DNA of 64,000 nucleotides, taken from positions 27,805,209-27,869,208 of the forward strand of contig OX393549.1 in the NCBI GenBank assembly GCA_947650365.1. Direction: 5' to 3'. Below are positions 50,969-64,000 of this stretch, one piece after another. Positions within the stretch are counted from its first letter, which is position 1. Every line of letters starts with the position of its first letter. A program made the position numbers and the translations under genes. The notes beneath the pieces were generated by a model. The model searched no databases, was not told where the DNA came from, and saw nothing but the letters and a program-made list of their open reading frames with translations. This DNA comes from Chamaelirium japonicum (taxonomy: Eukaryota; Streptophyta; Magnoliopsida; Liliales; Melanthiaceae).

Positions 50969-53900
50969 AATGGATTAGAATGAATTTGAATGGATCGTAC
51001 GAATGAATTAGAATGGATCGTTTGAGTGAATTAGAATGGATACGAAGGAATTAGAATGGATCGTACGAAGGAATTAGAATGGATCATGCGAATGAAATAG
51101 AATGGATCGTACGAAGGAATTAGAATGGATCGTACGAAGGAATTAGAATGGATCATACGAATGAATTAGAATGGATATATTCGTGCAAATGAATTAGAAT
51201 GGATCGTATGAATGAATTAGAATGGATCGTATGAGTGAATTAGAATGGATAGTACGAATGAAGTAGAATGTATCGTATGAATGAATTAGAATGGATACAT
51301 TCGTGCGAATGAATTAGAATGGATCGTATGAATGAATTAGAATAGATTTTGTGAATGAATTAGAATGGATCGTACGAATGATATAGAATGGATACATTCG
51401 TGAGAAATAATTAGAATGGATTGTATGAATGAATTCGAATGGATCGTACGAATGAACTAGAATGGATACATTCGTGCGAATGAATTAGAATGGATTGTAC
51501 GAATGAATTAGAATGGATCGTACGAATGAATTAGAATAGATTGCGCGAATGAATTAGAATGGATCGTGCGAATGAAATAGAATGGATACAAATGAATTAG
51601 AATGGATCATACGAATGAATTAGAATGACGATCCATTCTTACTCATTCGTATGATCCATTCTAATTTATTCGCACGAATGTATCCATTCTAATTCATTCG
51701 TACGTCTAATTCATTCGTACGGTCCATTCTAATTCATTCGCACAATCCATACTATTTCATTCGTACGATCCATTCTAATTCATTCGTACGATCCATTCTA
51801 ATTCATTCGTACGATCCATTCTAATTCATTCGCACGAATGTATCCATTCTAGTTCATTCGTACGATCCATTCTAATTCATTCGTACGATCCATTCTAATT
51901 CATTCGCACGATCCATTCTAATTTATTCGTACGATCCATTCTAATTCGTTCGCACGAATGTATCCATTCTAAATCATTCGTACATACGATCCATTCTAAT
52001 TCATTCGCACGAATGTATCCATTCTAATTCATTTGTATAACCCATTCTATTTCATTCGTACGATCCATTCTTACTCATTCGTATGATCCATTCTAATTCA
52101 TTCACACGAATGTATCCATTCTAATTCATTCGTACGATCCATTCTAATTCATTCACACTATCCATTCTAATTCATTCGTACGATCTATTCTAATTCATTC
52201 GTATGATCCATTCTAATTTATTCGTTCAAATATATCCATTCTAATTCATTCGTACGATCCATTCTAATTCATTCGCACGATCCGTTCTAATTCATTCGCA
52301 CGAATGTATCCATTCTAATTCATTTGCACGATCCATTCTAATTCATTCCTATGATCTATTCTAATTCATTCGTACGATCCATTCTAATTTATTCGCTCGA
52401 ATATATCCATTCTAATTCATTCGTACGATCCATTCTAATTCGTTCATATGATCCATTCTAATTCGTTCGTACGATCAATTCTAATTCGTTCGTACGATCC
52501 ATTCTAATTCATTCGTATGATCCATTCTAATTCATTCCTACTATTTATTCTAATTCATTCGCTCGAATATATCCATTCTAATTCATTCGTTCGATCCATT
52601 CTAATTCATTCGCACGATCCATTCTAATTCATTTGTATGATCCATTCTAATCCATTCGTCCGATCCATTCTAATTCATTCGTACGATCCATTCTAATTCA
52701 TTCGTACGTTCCATTCTAATTCATTCGCACGAATGTATCCATTCTAGTTCATTCGTACGATCCATTCTAATTCATTCGTACGATCCATTCTAATTCATTC
52801 GCACGATCCATTCTAATTCATTCGTACGATCCATTCTAAGTCATTCATACGATCCATTCTAATTCATTCGTACGATCCATTCTAATTCATTCATACAATC
52901 CATTCTAATTCATTCGTACGATCCATTCTAATTCACTCATACGATCCATTCTAATACATTCATACGATCAATTCTAATTCATTTGCACGAATATATCCAT
53001 TCTAATTCATTCGTATGATCCATTCTAATTCCTTCGTATGATCTATTCTAATTCATTCGTACGATCTATTCTAATTCATTCGTACGATCCATTCTAATTC
53101 ATTCGTACGATCCATTCTAATTCCTTAGAACGATCCATTCTAATTCATTCGTACGATCCATTCTAATTCATTCGTACAATCTATTCTAATTCATTCGTAC
53201 GAATGGATACATTCGTGTGAATGAATTGGAATGGATCGTACGAATGAGTAAGAATGGATCGTACGAATGAAATAGAATGGATTGCACGAATGAATTAGAA
53301 TGGATCGTACGAATGAATTAGAATGGATCGTGTGAAAGAATTAGAATGGATTGTATGAATGAATTAGAATGGATCATACGAAGGAATTAGAATGTATCAT
53401 ACGAATGAATTAGAATGGATCGTGCGAATGAATTAGAATGGATCGTACGAATGAATTAGAATGGATCGTACTAATGAATTAGAATTGATCGAACGAATGA
53501 ATTAGCATGGATCGTGCTAATGAATTAGAATGGAACGTACGAATGAATTAGAATGGATCGTGTGAAAGAATTAGAATGGATTGTATGAATGAATTAGAAT
53601 GAATTCGTACGATCCATTCGAATTCATTCGCACGATCCATTCTAATTCATTCATACGATCCATTCTAATTCACTCATACAATCCATTCTAATTCTTTCAC
53701 ACGATCCATTCTAATTCATTCGTAGGATCCATTCTAATTCATTCGTACAATGTATTCTATTTCATTCGTACGATCCATTCTTACTCATTCGTATGATCCA
53801 TTCTAATTCATTCGTACGATCCATTCTAATTCATTTGTACGATCCATTCTAATTCATTCATACAATCCATTCTATTTCATTCGTACGATCCATTCTTACT

Positions 53901-56900
53901 CATTCGTATGATCCATTCTAATTCATTCGCACGAATGTATCCATTCTAATTCATTTATACAATCCATTCTAATTCATTCCGTACGATCCATTCTAATTCA
54001 TTCGTACGATCATACGAATGAATTAGAATGGATCATACGAATGAATTAGAATAGATTGTGCGAATGAATTAGAATGGATCGTATGAATGAATTAGAATGG
54101 ATCGTACGAATGAATTAGAATGGATCATACGAATGAGTAAGAATGGATCGTACGAATGAATTAGAATGGATCGTACAATTGAATTAGAATGGATCGTACG
54201 AATAAATTAGAATGGATACATTCGTCCGAATGAATTAGAATGGATCATACGATTGAGTAAGAATGGATCGTACGAATGAAATAGAATAGATTATATGAAT
54301 GAATTAGAATGGATCCTACGAATGAATTTGAATGGATCGTGTGAAAGAATTAGAATGGATTGTATGAATGAATTAGAATGGATCGTATGAATGAATTATA
54401 ATGGATCGTGTGAATGAATTCGAATAGATCGTACGAATTCATTCTAATTCATTCATACAATCCATTCTAATTCTTTCACACGATCCATTCTAATTCATTC
54501 GTACGTTCCATTCTAATTCATTAGCACGATCCATGCTAATTCATTCGTTCGATCAATTCTAATTCATTAGCACGATCCATTCTAATTAATTCGTACGATC
54601 CATTCTAATTCATTTGCACGATCCATTCTAATTCATTCATAGGATCCATTCTAATTCATTCATACGATCTATTCTAATTCTTTCGCACGAATGTATCCAT
54701 TCTAATTCATTCGCACGAATGTATCCATTCTAATTCATTCGTACGATCCATTCAAATTCATTCGCACGATCCATTCTAATTCATTCATATGATCCATTCT
54801 AATTCATTCATACAATCCATTCTAATTCTTTCACACGATCCATTCTAATTCATTCGTACGATCCATTCTAATTCATTCGTACAATCCATTCTATTTCATT
54901 CGTACGATCCATTCTTACTCATTCGTATGATCCATTCTAATTCATTCGTATGATCCATTCTAATTCATTCGTACGATCCATTCTAATTCATTCGTACGAT
55001 CCATTCTAATTCATTCGCACGAATGTATCCATTCTAGTTCATTCGTACGATCAATTCTAATTCATTCGTACGATCCATTCTAATTCATTGGCACGATCCA
55101 TTCTAATTCATTCGTACGATCCATTCTAATTCTTTCATACGATACATTCTAATTCATTCGTACAATCTATTCTAATTCATTCGTACGAATGGATACATTC
55201 GTGTGAATGAATTAGAATGGATCGTACGAATGAGTAAGAATGGATCGTACGAATGAAATAGAATGGATTGCACGAATGAATTAGAATGGATCGTACGAAT
55301 GAATTAGAATGGATCGTGTGAAAGAATTAGAATGGATTGTATTAATGAATTAGAATGGATCGTGCGAATGAATTAGAATGGATCGTACGAATGAATTAGA
55401 ATGGATCGTACGAATGAACTAGAATTGATCATACGAATGAATTAGAATGGATCATACGAATTAATTAGAATGGATCGTACGAATGAATTTGAATGGATCG
55501 TACGAATGAATTAGAATGGATACATTCGTGCGAATGAATTAGAATGGATCGTACGAATGAATTAGAATGGATCGTACGAATGAATTAGAATGGATCGTAT
55601 GAATGAAATTGAATGGATTGTACAATTGAATTAGAATGGATCGTGCGAATGAATTAGAATGGATCATACGAATGAATTAGAATGGATCGTACGAATGAAC
55701 TAGAATGGATACATTCGTGCAAATGAATTAGAATGGATCGTACGAATGAATTAGAATGGATCGTACGAATGAATTAGAATGGATCTTACGAATGAATTAG
55801 AATGGATCGTACGAATGAATTAGAATGGATCGTACGAATGAATTAGAATGGATACATTCGTGCGAATGAATTAGAATGGATCGTACGAATGAATTAGAAT
55901 GGATCGTACGAATGAATTAGAATGGATCGTACGAAAAAATTAGAATGGATGCATTCGTCCGAATGAATTAGAATGGATCATACGAATGATAAGAATGGAT
56001 CGTACGAATGAAATAGAATAGATTGTACGAATGAATTAGAATGGATCCTACGAATGAATTAGAATGGATCGTGTGAAAGAATTAGAATGGATTGTATGAA
56101 TGAATTAGAATGGATCGTATGAATGAATTAGAATGGATCGTGCGAATGAATTCGAATGGATCATACGAATTCATTCTATTTCATTCGTACGATCCATTCT
56201 AATTCATATGCACAAAGGTATCCATTCTAATTCATTCGTGGGATCCATTCTAATTCAGGATCGTACGAATGAATTAGAATGGATACATTCGTGCGAATGA
56301 ATTAGAATTGATCATACAAATGAGTAAGAATGGATCGGACGAATGAATTACAATGGATCATACGAATGAATTAGAATGGATCAAATGAATGAATTAGAAT
56401 GGTTACATTCATGCGAATGAATTAGAATGGATCGTACGAATTAAGTAGAATGGATCGTATGAATGAATTAGAATGGATACATTCGTGCGAATGAATTAGA
56501 ATGGATCGTATGAATGAATTAGAATAGATTGTGCGAATGAATTTGAATGGATCGTACGAATGAATTAGAATGGATCGTACGAATGAATTAGAATGGATCG
56601 TACGAATGAACTAGAATGGATAGTGCGAATGAATTAGAATCGATCGTACGAATGAATTAGAATGGATCGTACGAATGAATTAGAATGGATCGTACGAATG
56701 AATTAGAATGGATCCACCGAATGAGTTAGAATGGATCATACGAATGAATTAGAATGGATTGTACGAATGAATTAGAATGGATTGTGCGAATGAATTAGAA
56801 TGGATCGTATGAATGAATAAGAATGGATCGTACGAATGAATTAGAATGGATCGTGCGAATGAATTAGCATGAATCGTACGAATGTATTAGAATGGATCGT

Positions 56901-57791
56901 ACGAATGAATTAGAATGAATCGTACGAATGAATTGGAATGGATCGTGCGAAAGAATTAGAATGGATCGTACGAATGAATTAGAATGGATCGTACGAATGA
57001 ACTAGAATGGATACATTCATGCGAATGAATTAGAATGGATCGTATGAATGAATTAGAATGGATCGTACGAATGAATTAGAATGGATCTTACGAATGAATT
57101 AGAATGGATCGTACGAATGAATTAGAATGGATCGTACGAATGAATTAGAATGGATACATTCGTGCGAATGAATTAGAATGGATCGGACGAATGAATTAGA
57201 ATGGATCGTACGAATGAATTAGAATGGATCGTACGAATGAAATAGAATGGATTGTCATTCTAATTCATTTGTATGAATTAGAATGGATCGTACGAATGAG
57301 TAAGAATGGATCGTCATTCTAATTCATTTGTATGATACATTCTAATTCATTTGTATCCATTCTATTTCATTCGCACGATCCATTCTAATTCATTCGCGCA
57401 ATCTATTCTAATTCATTCGTACGATCCATTCTAATTCATTCATACAATCCATTCTAATTTATTCGCACGAATGTATCCATTCTAATTCATTCGTCCGATC
57501 CATTCTAATTCATTCGCACAATCTATTCTAATTCATTCATACGATCCATTATAATTCATTCGCACGAATGTATCCATTCTAATTCATTCATACTATCCAT
57601 TCTACTTCATTCGTACGTTCCATTCTAATTCATTCGCATGAATGTAACCATTCTAATTCATTCATTTGATCCATTCTAATTCATTCGTACGATCCATTCT
57701 AATTCATTCGTCCGATCCATTCTTACTCATTCGTATGATCAATTCTAATTCATTCGCACGAATGTATCCATTCTAATTCATTCGTACGATC
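50968..57791. repeat. Satellite sector with frequent switches
   Basis: Approximate blocks: F to 51,627, R to 53,203, F to 53,602, R to 54,010, F to 54,437, R to 55,188, F to 56,169, R to 56,257, F to 57,254, R to 57,272, F to 57,313, R to 57,791. The three switches within 60 bp at 57,254-57,313 are the tightest cluster in the window. Joints at 53,203 and 55,188 are identical (CGTACGAATGGATACATTCGTGTG) and match the one near 2107. Confidence 0.8.
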
Positions 57792-60700
57792 CTGAATTAG
57801 AATGGATCATACGAATGAATTAGAATGGATACCTTTGTGCATATGAACTAGAATGGATCGTACGAATAAAATAGAATGAATTCGTACGATCCATTGGAAT
57901 TCATTCGCACGATCCATTCTAATTCATTCATACGATCCATTCTAATTCATTCATACAATCCATTCTAATTCTTTCACACGATCCATTCTAATTCATTCGT
58001 AGGATCCATTCTAATTCATTCGTACAATCTATTCTATTTCATTCGTACGATCCATTCTTACTTATTCGTATGATCCATTCTAATTCATTCGGACGAATGT
58101 ATCCATTCTAATTTATTCGTACGATCCATTCTAATTCATTCGTATGATCCATTCTAATTCATTCGTACGATCCATTCTAATTCATTCGTCCGATCCATTC
58201 TAATTCATTCGCACGAATGTATCCATTCTAATTCATTCGTACGATCCATTCTAATTCATTCGTACGATCCATTCTAATTCATTTGTAAGATCCATTCTAA
58301 TTCATTCGTACGACCCATTCTAATTCATTCGTACGATCCATTCTAATTCATTCGCACGAATGTATCCATTCTAGTTCATTCGTACAATCCATTCTAATTC
58401 ATTCGCACGATCCATTCTAATTCATTCGTACGATCCATTCTAATTCATTCATACGATCCATTCTAATTCATTCGTACGATCCATTCTAATTCATTCGCAC
58501 AAATGTATCCATTCTAATTCATTCGTACAATCCATTCTAATTCATTCGTACGATCCATTCTAATTCATTCACACGAATGTATCCATTCTAATTCATTCGT
58601 ATGATCCATTCTAATTCATTCTACGATCCATTCTAATTAATTCGTATGATCCATTCTAATTCATTCGTATGATCCATTCTAATTCATTCGTACGATCCAT
58701 TCTAATTCCTTCGTACGAATGAATTAGAATGGATTAGAACGGATTCGTACGAATGAATTAGAATGGATACATTCGTGCGAATGAATTAGAATGGATCGTA
58801 CCAATGAGTAAGAATGGATCGTACGAATGAAATAGAATGGATTGTGCGAATGAATTAGAATGGATTGTACGAATGAATTAGAATGGATCGTGTGAAAGAA
58901 TTAGAATGGATTGTATGAATGAATTAGAATAGATCGTATGAATGAATTAGAATGGATCGTACGAATGAACTAGAATGGATACCTTTGTGCATATGAATTA
59001 GAATGGATCGTACGAATGAATTAGAATGGATCATATTAATGAATTAGAATAGATCGAACGAATGAATTAGAATGGATACATTCGTCCGAATGAATTAGAA
59101 TGGATCATACGAATGAGTAAGAATGGATCGTACGAATGAAATAGAATAGATTGTACGAATGAATTAGAATGGATCCTACGAATGAATTAGAATGGATCGT
59201 GTGAAAGAATTAGAATGGATTGTATGAATGAATTAGAATGGATCGTATGAATGAATTAGAATGGATCGTGCGAATGAATTCGAATGGATCGTACGAATTC
59301 ATTCTAATTCATTCATACAATCCATTCTAATTCTTTCACACGATCCATTCTAATTCATTCGTACGTTCCATTCTAATTCATTAGCACGATCCATGCTAAT
59401 TCATTCGTTCGATCAATTCTAATTCATTAGCACGATCCATTCTAATTCATTCGTACGATCCATTCTAATTCATTCGCACGATCCATTCTAATTCATTCAT
59501 AGGATCCATTCTAATTCATTCATACGATCTATTCTAATTCTTTCGCACGAATGTATCCATTCTAATTCATTCGCACGAATGTATCCATTCTAATTCATTC
59601 GTACGATCCATTCTAATTCATTCGTACGATCCATTCTAATTCATTCATACGATCTATTCTAATTCATTCATACAATCCATTCTAATTCTTTCACACGATC
59701 CATTCTAATTCATTCGTACGATCCATTCTAATTCATTCGCACAATCCATTCTATTTCATTCGTACGATCCATTCTTACTCATTCGTATGATCCATTCTAA
59801 TTCATTCGCACGAATGTATCCATAATGGATCATACGAATGAGTAAGAATGGAACGTACGAATGAAATAGAATGGATTGTGCGAATAAATTAGAATGGATC
59901 GTACGAATGAACTAGAATAGATACATTCGTGCGAATGAATTAGAATGGATCGTACGAATGAATTAGAATGGATCGTACGAATGAATTAGAATGGATCGTA
60001 CGAATGAATTAGAATGGATCGTACGAATGAATTAGAATGGATACATTCGTGCGAAAGAATTAGAATAGATCGTATGAATGAATTAGAATGGATCCTATGA
60101 ATGAATTAGAATGGATTGTGCGAATGAATTAGAATGGATCGTACGAATGAATTAGAATGGATCGTGCTAATGAATTAGAATTGATCGAACGAATTAATTA
60201 GCATGGATCGTGCTAATGAATTAGAATAAAATGTACGAATGAATTATAATGGATCGTGTGAAAGAATTAGAATGGATTGTATTAATGAATTAGAATGAAT
60301 TCGTACGATCCATTCGAATTCATTCGCACGATCCATTCTAATTCATTCATATGATCCATTCTAATTCATTCGTACGATCCATTCTTACTCGTTCGTATGA
60401 TCCATTCTAATTCATTCGTACGATCCATTCTAATTCATTCGTACGATCGATTCTAATTCATTCCCTCTATCCATTCTAGTTCATTCGTACGATCCATTCT
60501 AATTCATTCGTGCGATCCATTCTAATTCATTCGTACGATCCATTCTAATCCATTCGCACAATCTATTCTAATTCATTCATACGATCCATTATAATTCATT
60601 CGCACTAATGTATCTATTCTAATTCATTCATACGATCCATTCTACTTCATTCGTACGATCCATTCTAATACATTCGCATGAATGTAACCATTCTAATTCA

Positions 60701-63700
60701 TTCATTTGATCCATTCTAATTCATTCGTCCGATCCATTCTTACTCATTCGTACGAATGAAATAGAATGAATTCGTACGATCCATTCGAATTCATTCGCAC
60801 GATCCATTCTAATTCATTCATACGATCCATTCTAATTCATTCATACAATCCATTCTAATTCTTTCACACGATCCTTTCTAATTCATTCGTAGGATCCATT
60901 CTAATTCATTCGTACAATCTATTCTATTTCATTCGTACGATCCATTCTTACTCATTCGTATGATCCATTCTAATTCATTCGGACGAATGTATCCATTCTA
61001 ATTTATTCGTACGATCCATTCTAATTCATTCGGATGATCCATTCTAATTCATTCGTACGATCCATTCTAATTCATTCGTCCGATCAATTCTAATTCATTC
61101 GCACGAATGTATCCATTCTAATTCATTCGTACGATCCATTCTAATTCATTCGTACGATCCATTCTAATTCATTCGTAAGATCCATTCTAATTCATTCGTA
61201 CGATCCATTCTAATTCATTCGTACGATCCATTCTAATTCATTCGCACGAATGTATCCATTCTAGTTCATTCGTACGATCCATTCTAATTCATTCGTACGA
61301 TCCATTCTAATTCATTCGTACGATCCATTCTAATTCATTCGTACGATCCATTCTAATTCATTCGCACAAATGTATCCATTCTAATTCATTCGTATGATCC
61401 ATTCTAATTCATTCGTACGATCCATTCTAATTCATTCGCACGAATGTATCCATTCTAATTCATTCGTACGATCCATTCTAATTCATTCGTACGATCCATT
61501 CTAATTAATTCGTATGATCCATTCTAATTCATTCGTATGATCCATTCTAATTCATTCGTATGATCCATTCTTACTCATCGTACGATCCATTCTAATTCCT
61601 TCGTACAATCCATTCTAATTCCTTCGTACGATCCATTCTAATTCATTCGCACGATCCATTCTAATTCTTTCGTGCGAATGAATTAGAATGGATACCTTTG
61701 TGCATATGAATTAGAATGGATCGTACGAATGAATTAGAATGGATCATATTAATGAATTAAAAAGGATCGTACGAATGAATTAGAATGGATACATTCGTGC
61801 GAATGAATTAGAATGGATCGTGCGAATCAATTAGACTGGATCGTGCGAATGAATAAGAATAGATCATACGAATGAATTAGAATGGATCGTACGAATTAAT
61901 TAGAATGGATACATTCGTGCGAATAAATTAGAATGGATTGTATGAATGAATTAGAATGGATCGTGCGAATGAATTAGAATGGATCATACGAATTAATTAG
62001 AATGGATCATACGAATGAATTAGAATGGATCGTATGAATGAATTAGAATGGATCGTACGAATGAATTAGAATGGATCGTGCGAATGAATTAGAATGGATC
62101 GTACGAATTAATTAGAATGGATACATTTGTGCGAATGAATTAGAATGGATCGTACGAATGAATTAGAATGGATCGTATGAATGAATTAGAATGGATCGTT
62201 TGAATGAATTAGAATGGATCGTGCGAATGAATTAGAATGGATCGTACGAATGAATTAGAATGGATCGTGTGAAAGAATTACAATGGATCGTACGAATGAA
62301 TTAGAATGGATCGTGCGAATGAATTAGAATGGATCGTACGACTGAATTAGAATGGATACATTTGTGCGAATGAATTAGAATGGATCGTACGAATGAATTA
62401 GAATGGATCGTATGAATAAACTAGAATGGATCGTACGAATGAATTAGAATGGATCATGCGAATGAATTAGAATGGATCGTACGAATGAATTAGAATGGAT
62501 CGTGCGAATGAACTAGAATGGATACATTCGTCCGAATGAATTAGAATGGATCGTACGAATGAATTAGAATGGATCGTACGAATGACTTAGAATGGATCTT
62601 ACGAATGAATTAGAATGGATCGTACGAATGAATTAGAATGGATCGTACGAATGAATTAGAATGGATACATTCGTGCGAATGAATTATAATGGATCGGACG
62701 AATGAATTAGAATGGATCGTACGAATGAACTAGAAGGGATCGTACGAATGAATTAGAATGGATCGTACGAATAAATTAGAATGGATACATTCGTCCGAAT
62801 GAATTAGAATGGATCATACGAATGAGTAAGAATGGATCGTACGAATGAAATAGAATAGATTGTACGAATGCATTAGAATGGATTCGTACGAATGAATAAG
62901 AATGGATACATTCGTACGAATGAATTAGAATGGATCGTACCAATGAGTAAGAATGGATCGTACGAATGAAATAGAATGGATTGTGCGAATGAATTAGAAT
63001 GGATTGTACGAATGAATTAGAATGGATCGTGTGAAAGAATTAGAATGGATTGTATGAATGAATTAGAATAGATCGTATGAATGAATTAGAATGGATCGTA
63101 CGAATGAATTAGAATGGATCGTACGAATGAATTAGAATGGATACATTCGTGTGAATGAATTAGAATAGATACATTCGTGCGAAAGAATTAGAATAGATCG
63201 TATGAATGAATTAGAATGGATCCTATGAATGAATTAGAATGGATCGTGCGAATGAATTAGAATGGATCGTACGAATGAATTAGATTGGATCGTGCTAATG
63301 AATTAGAATTGATCGAACGAATGAATTAGCATGGATCGTGCTAATGAATTAGAATGGAACGTACGAATGAATTAAAATGGATCGTGTGAAAGAATTAGAA
63401 TGGATTGTATGAATGAATTAGAATGAATTCGTACGATCCATTCGAATTCATTCGCACGATCCATTCTAATTCATTCATACGATCCATTCTAATTCATTCG
63501 TACGATCCATTCTAATTCATTCGCACAAATATATCCATTCTAATTCATTCGTACGATCCATTCTAATTCATTCGCACGATCCATTCTAATTCATTCGTAC
63601 GATCCATTCTAATTTATTAGCATGATCCATGCTAATTCATTCGTTCGATCCATTCTAATTCATTCGTACGATCCATTCTAATTCCTTCGTACGATCCATT

Positions 63701-64000
63701 CAATTTCATTCGTATGATCCATTCTAATTCCTTCGTACGATCCATTCTAATTCCTTCGTATCCATTCTAATTCACTCATACGATCCATTCTAATTGATTC
63801 GTACGATCTATTCTAATTCATTCATACAATCCATTCTAATTCTTTTACACGATCCATTCTAATTCATTCGTACGATCCATTCTAATTCATTCGTACGAAT
63901 CCATTCTAATTCATTCGTACAATCTATTCTATTTCATTCGTACGATCCATTCTTACTCATTCATATGATCCATTCCAATTCATTCGGACGAATGTATCCA
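57791..64000. repeat. Satellite sector to the window edge
   Basis: Approximate blocks: F to 57,878, R to 58,715, F to 59,297, R to 59,823, F to 60,299, R to 60,750, F to 60,768 (18 bp), R to 61,673, F to 63,426, R to 64,000. The 59,075-59,823 part repeats the order seen from 1 to 1344 (cassette, GAATTCG...GAATTC joint, GTTCGATCAATTC variant, TCATAGGATCC variant, then the TATCCATAATGG joint). The array runs off the end of the window. Confidence 0.85.

Larger units (their letters stand above)
38929..64000. repeat. Satellite array, right arm (same 23-bp family)
   Basis: The same 23-bp and 28-bp monomers resume directly after the CAACA end of the 3' LTR and run to the window edge. About 30 orientation switches are visible. 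The first block after the LTR is in R orientation, whereas the last about 68 bp before the element are F. Marker variants are shared with the left arm, so both arms are one array. These include the AT-CCTACG monomer, GAGTAAG, the GTGTGAAAG monomer, and the rare CTTTGTGCATATG variant at about 42,055, 57,833, 58,983 and 61,696. No gene-like or non-satellite stretch was seen. Confidence 0.97.

Noticed and set aside
1-64000. Resemblance to human GAATG/CATTC satellites.
   Set aside because: The pentamer GAATG occurs twice per unit, but the 23-bp period, the TCGTACGA palindrome and the plant copia element argue against common origin.

Overview
The window looks like plant nuclear heterochromatin: two stretches of one tandem satellite (about 1-30,077 and 38,929-64,000, roughly 55 kb) interrupted by one degenerate Ty1/copia LTR retrotransposon (30,103-38,928). 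I see no host protein-coding gene, tRNA, CRISPR array or bacterial-type feature. The copia gene order, a primer-binding site resembling plant initiator tRNA-Met, and a short stretch that I recall from plant 25S rRNA all point to an angiosperm. The species cannot be named from the sequence.

The satellite has a 23-bp monomer (canonical copy 8171-8193) and a 28-bp variant with ACATT inserted (11406-11433). It runs in both orientations and switches more than 60 times by hand count. In this report F means the orientation containing GAATTAGAATGG and R its reverse complement. Variant monomers recur in a fixed order as a seven-monomer, about 166-bp cassette that I find about two dozen times in F and repeatedly in R. 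Between 19.2 and 27.8 kb F islands of about 385 bp alternate with R blocks and form super-units. Their edges are inverted repeats, including two with perfect 74-bp arms. Many switch points fall on the 8-bp palindrome TCGTACGA or on GAATTC. Because 23 is not a multiple of 3 and the monomer contains stop triplets, the array has no long reading frames.

The retrotransposon is on the + strand. Its 5' LTR is truncated (1103 bp left) and its 3' LTR appears complete (2330 bp, TG...CA). A PBS follows the 5' LTR, then about 1.9 kb of leader, then broken remains of gag, protease, integrase, reverse transcriptase and RNase H, and a purine-rich tract abutting the 3' LTR. The shared LTR parts differ at only about 12 of 1103 positions, yet the interior is full of stops and frameshifts. 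This suggests a defective copy mobilised by proteins from another element. Between the left satellite and the truncated LTR sits a scrap of about 23 bp that appears to be 25S rDNA, so the left edge is a repaired break rather than an integration end.

The parts do not form a gene pathway. The interest lies in the palindromic, higher-order satellite architecture, in multi-kilobase duplications shared by the left and right arrays, and in the composite left junction of the retrotransposon.
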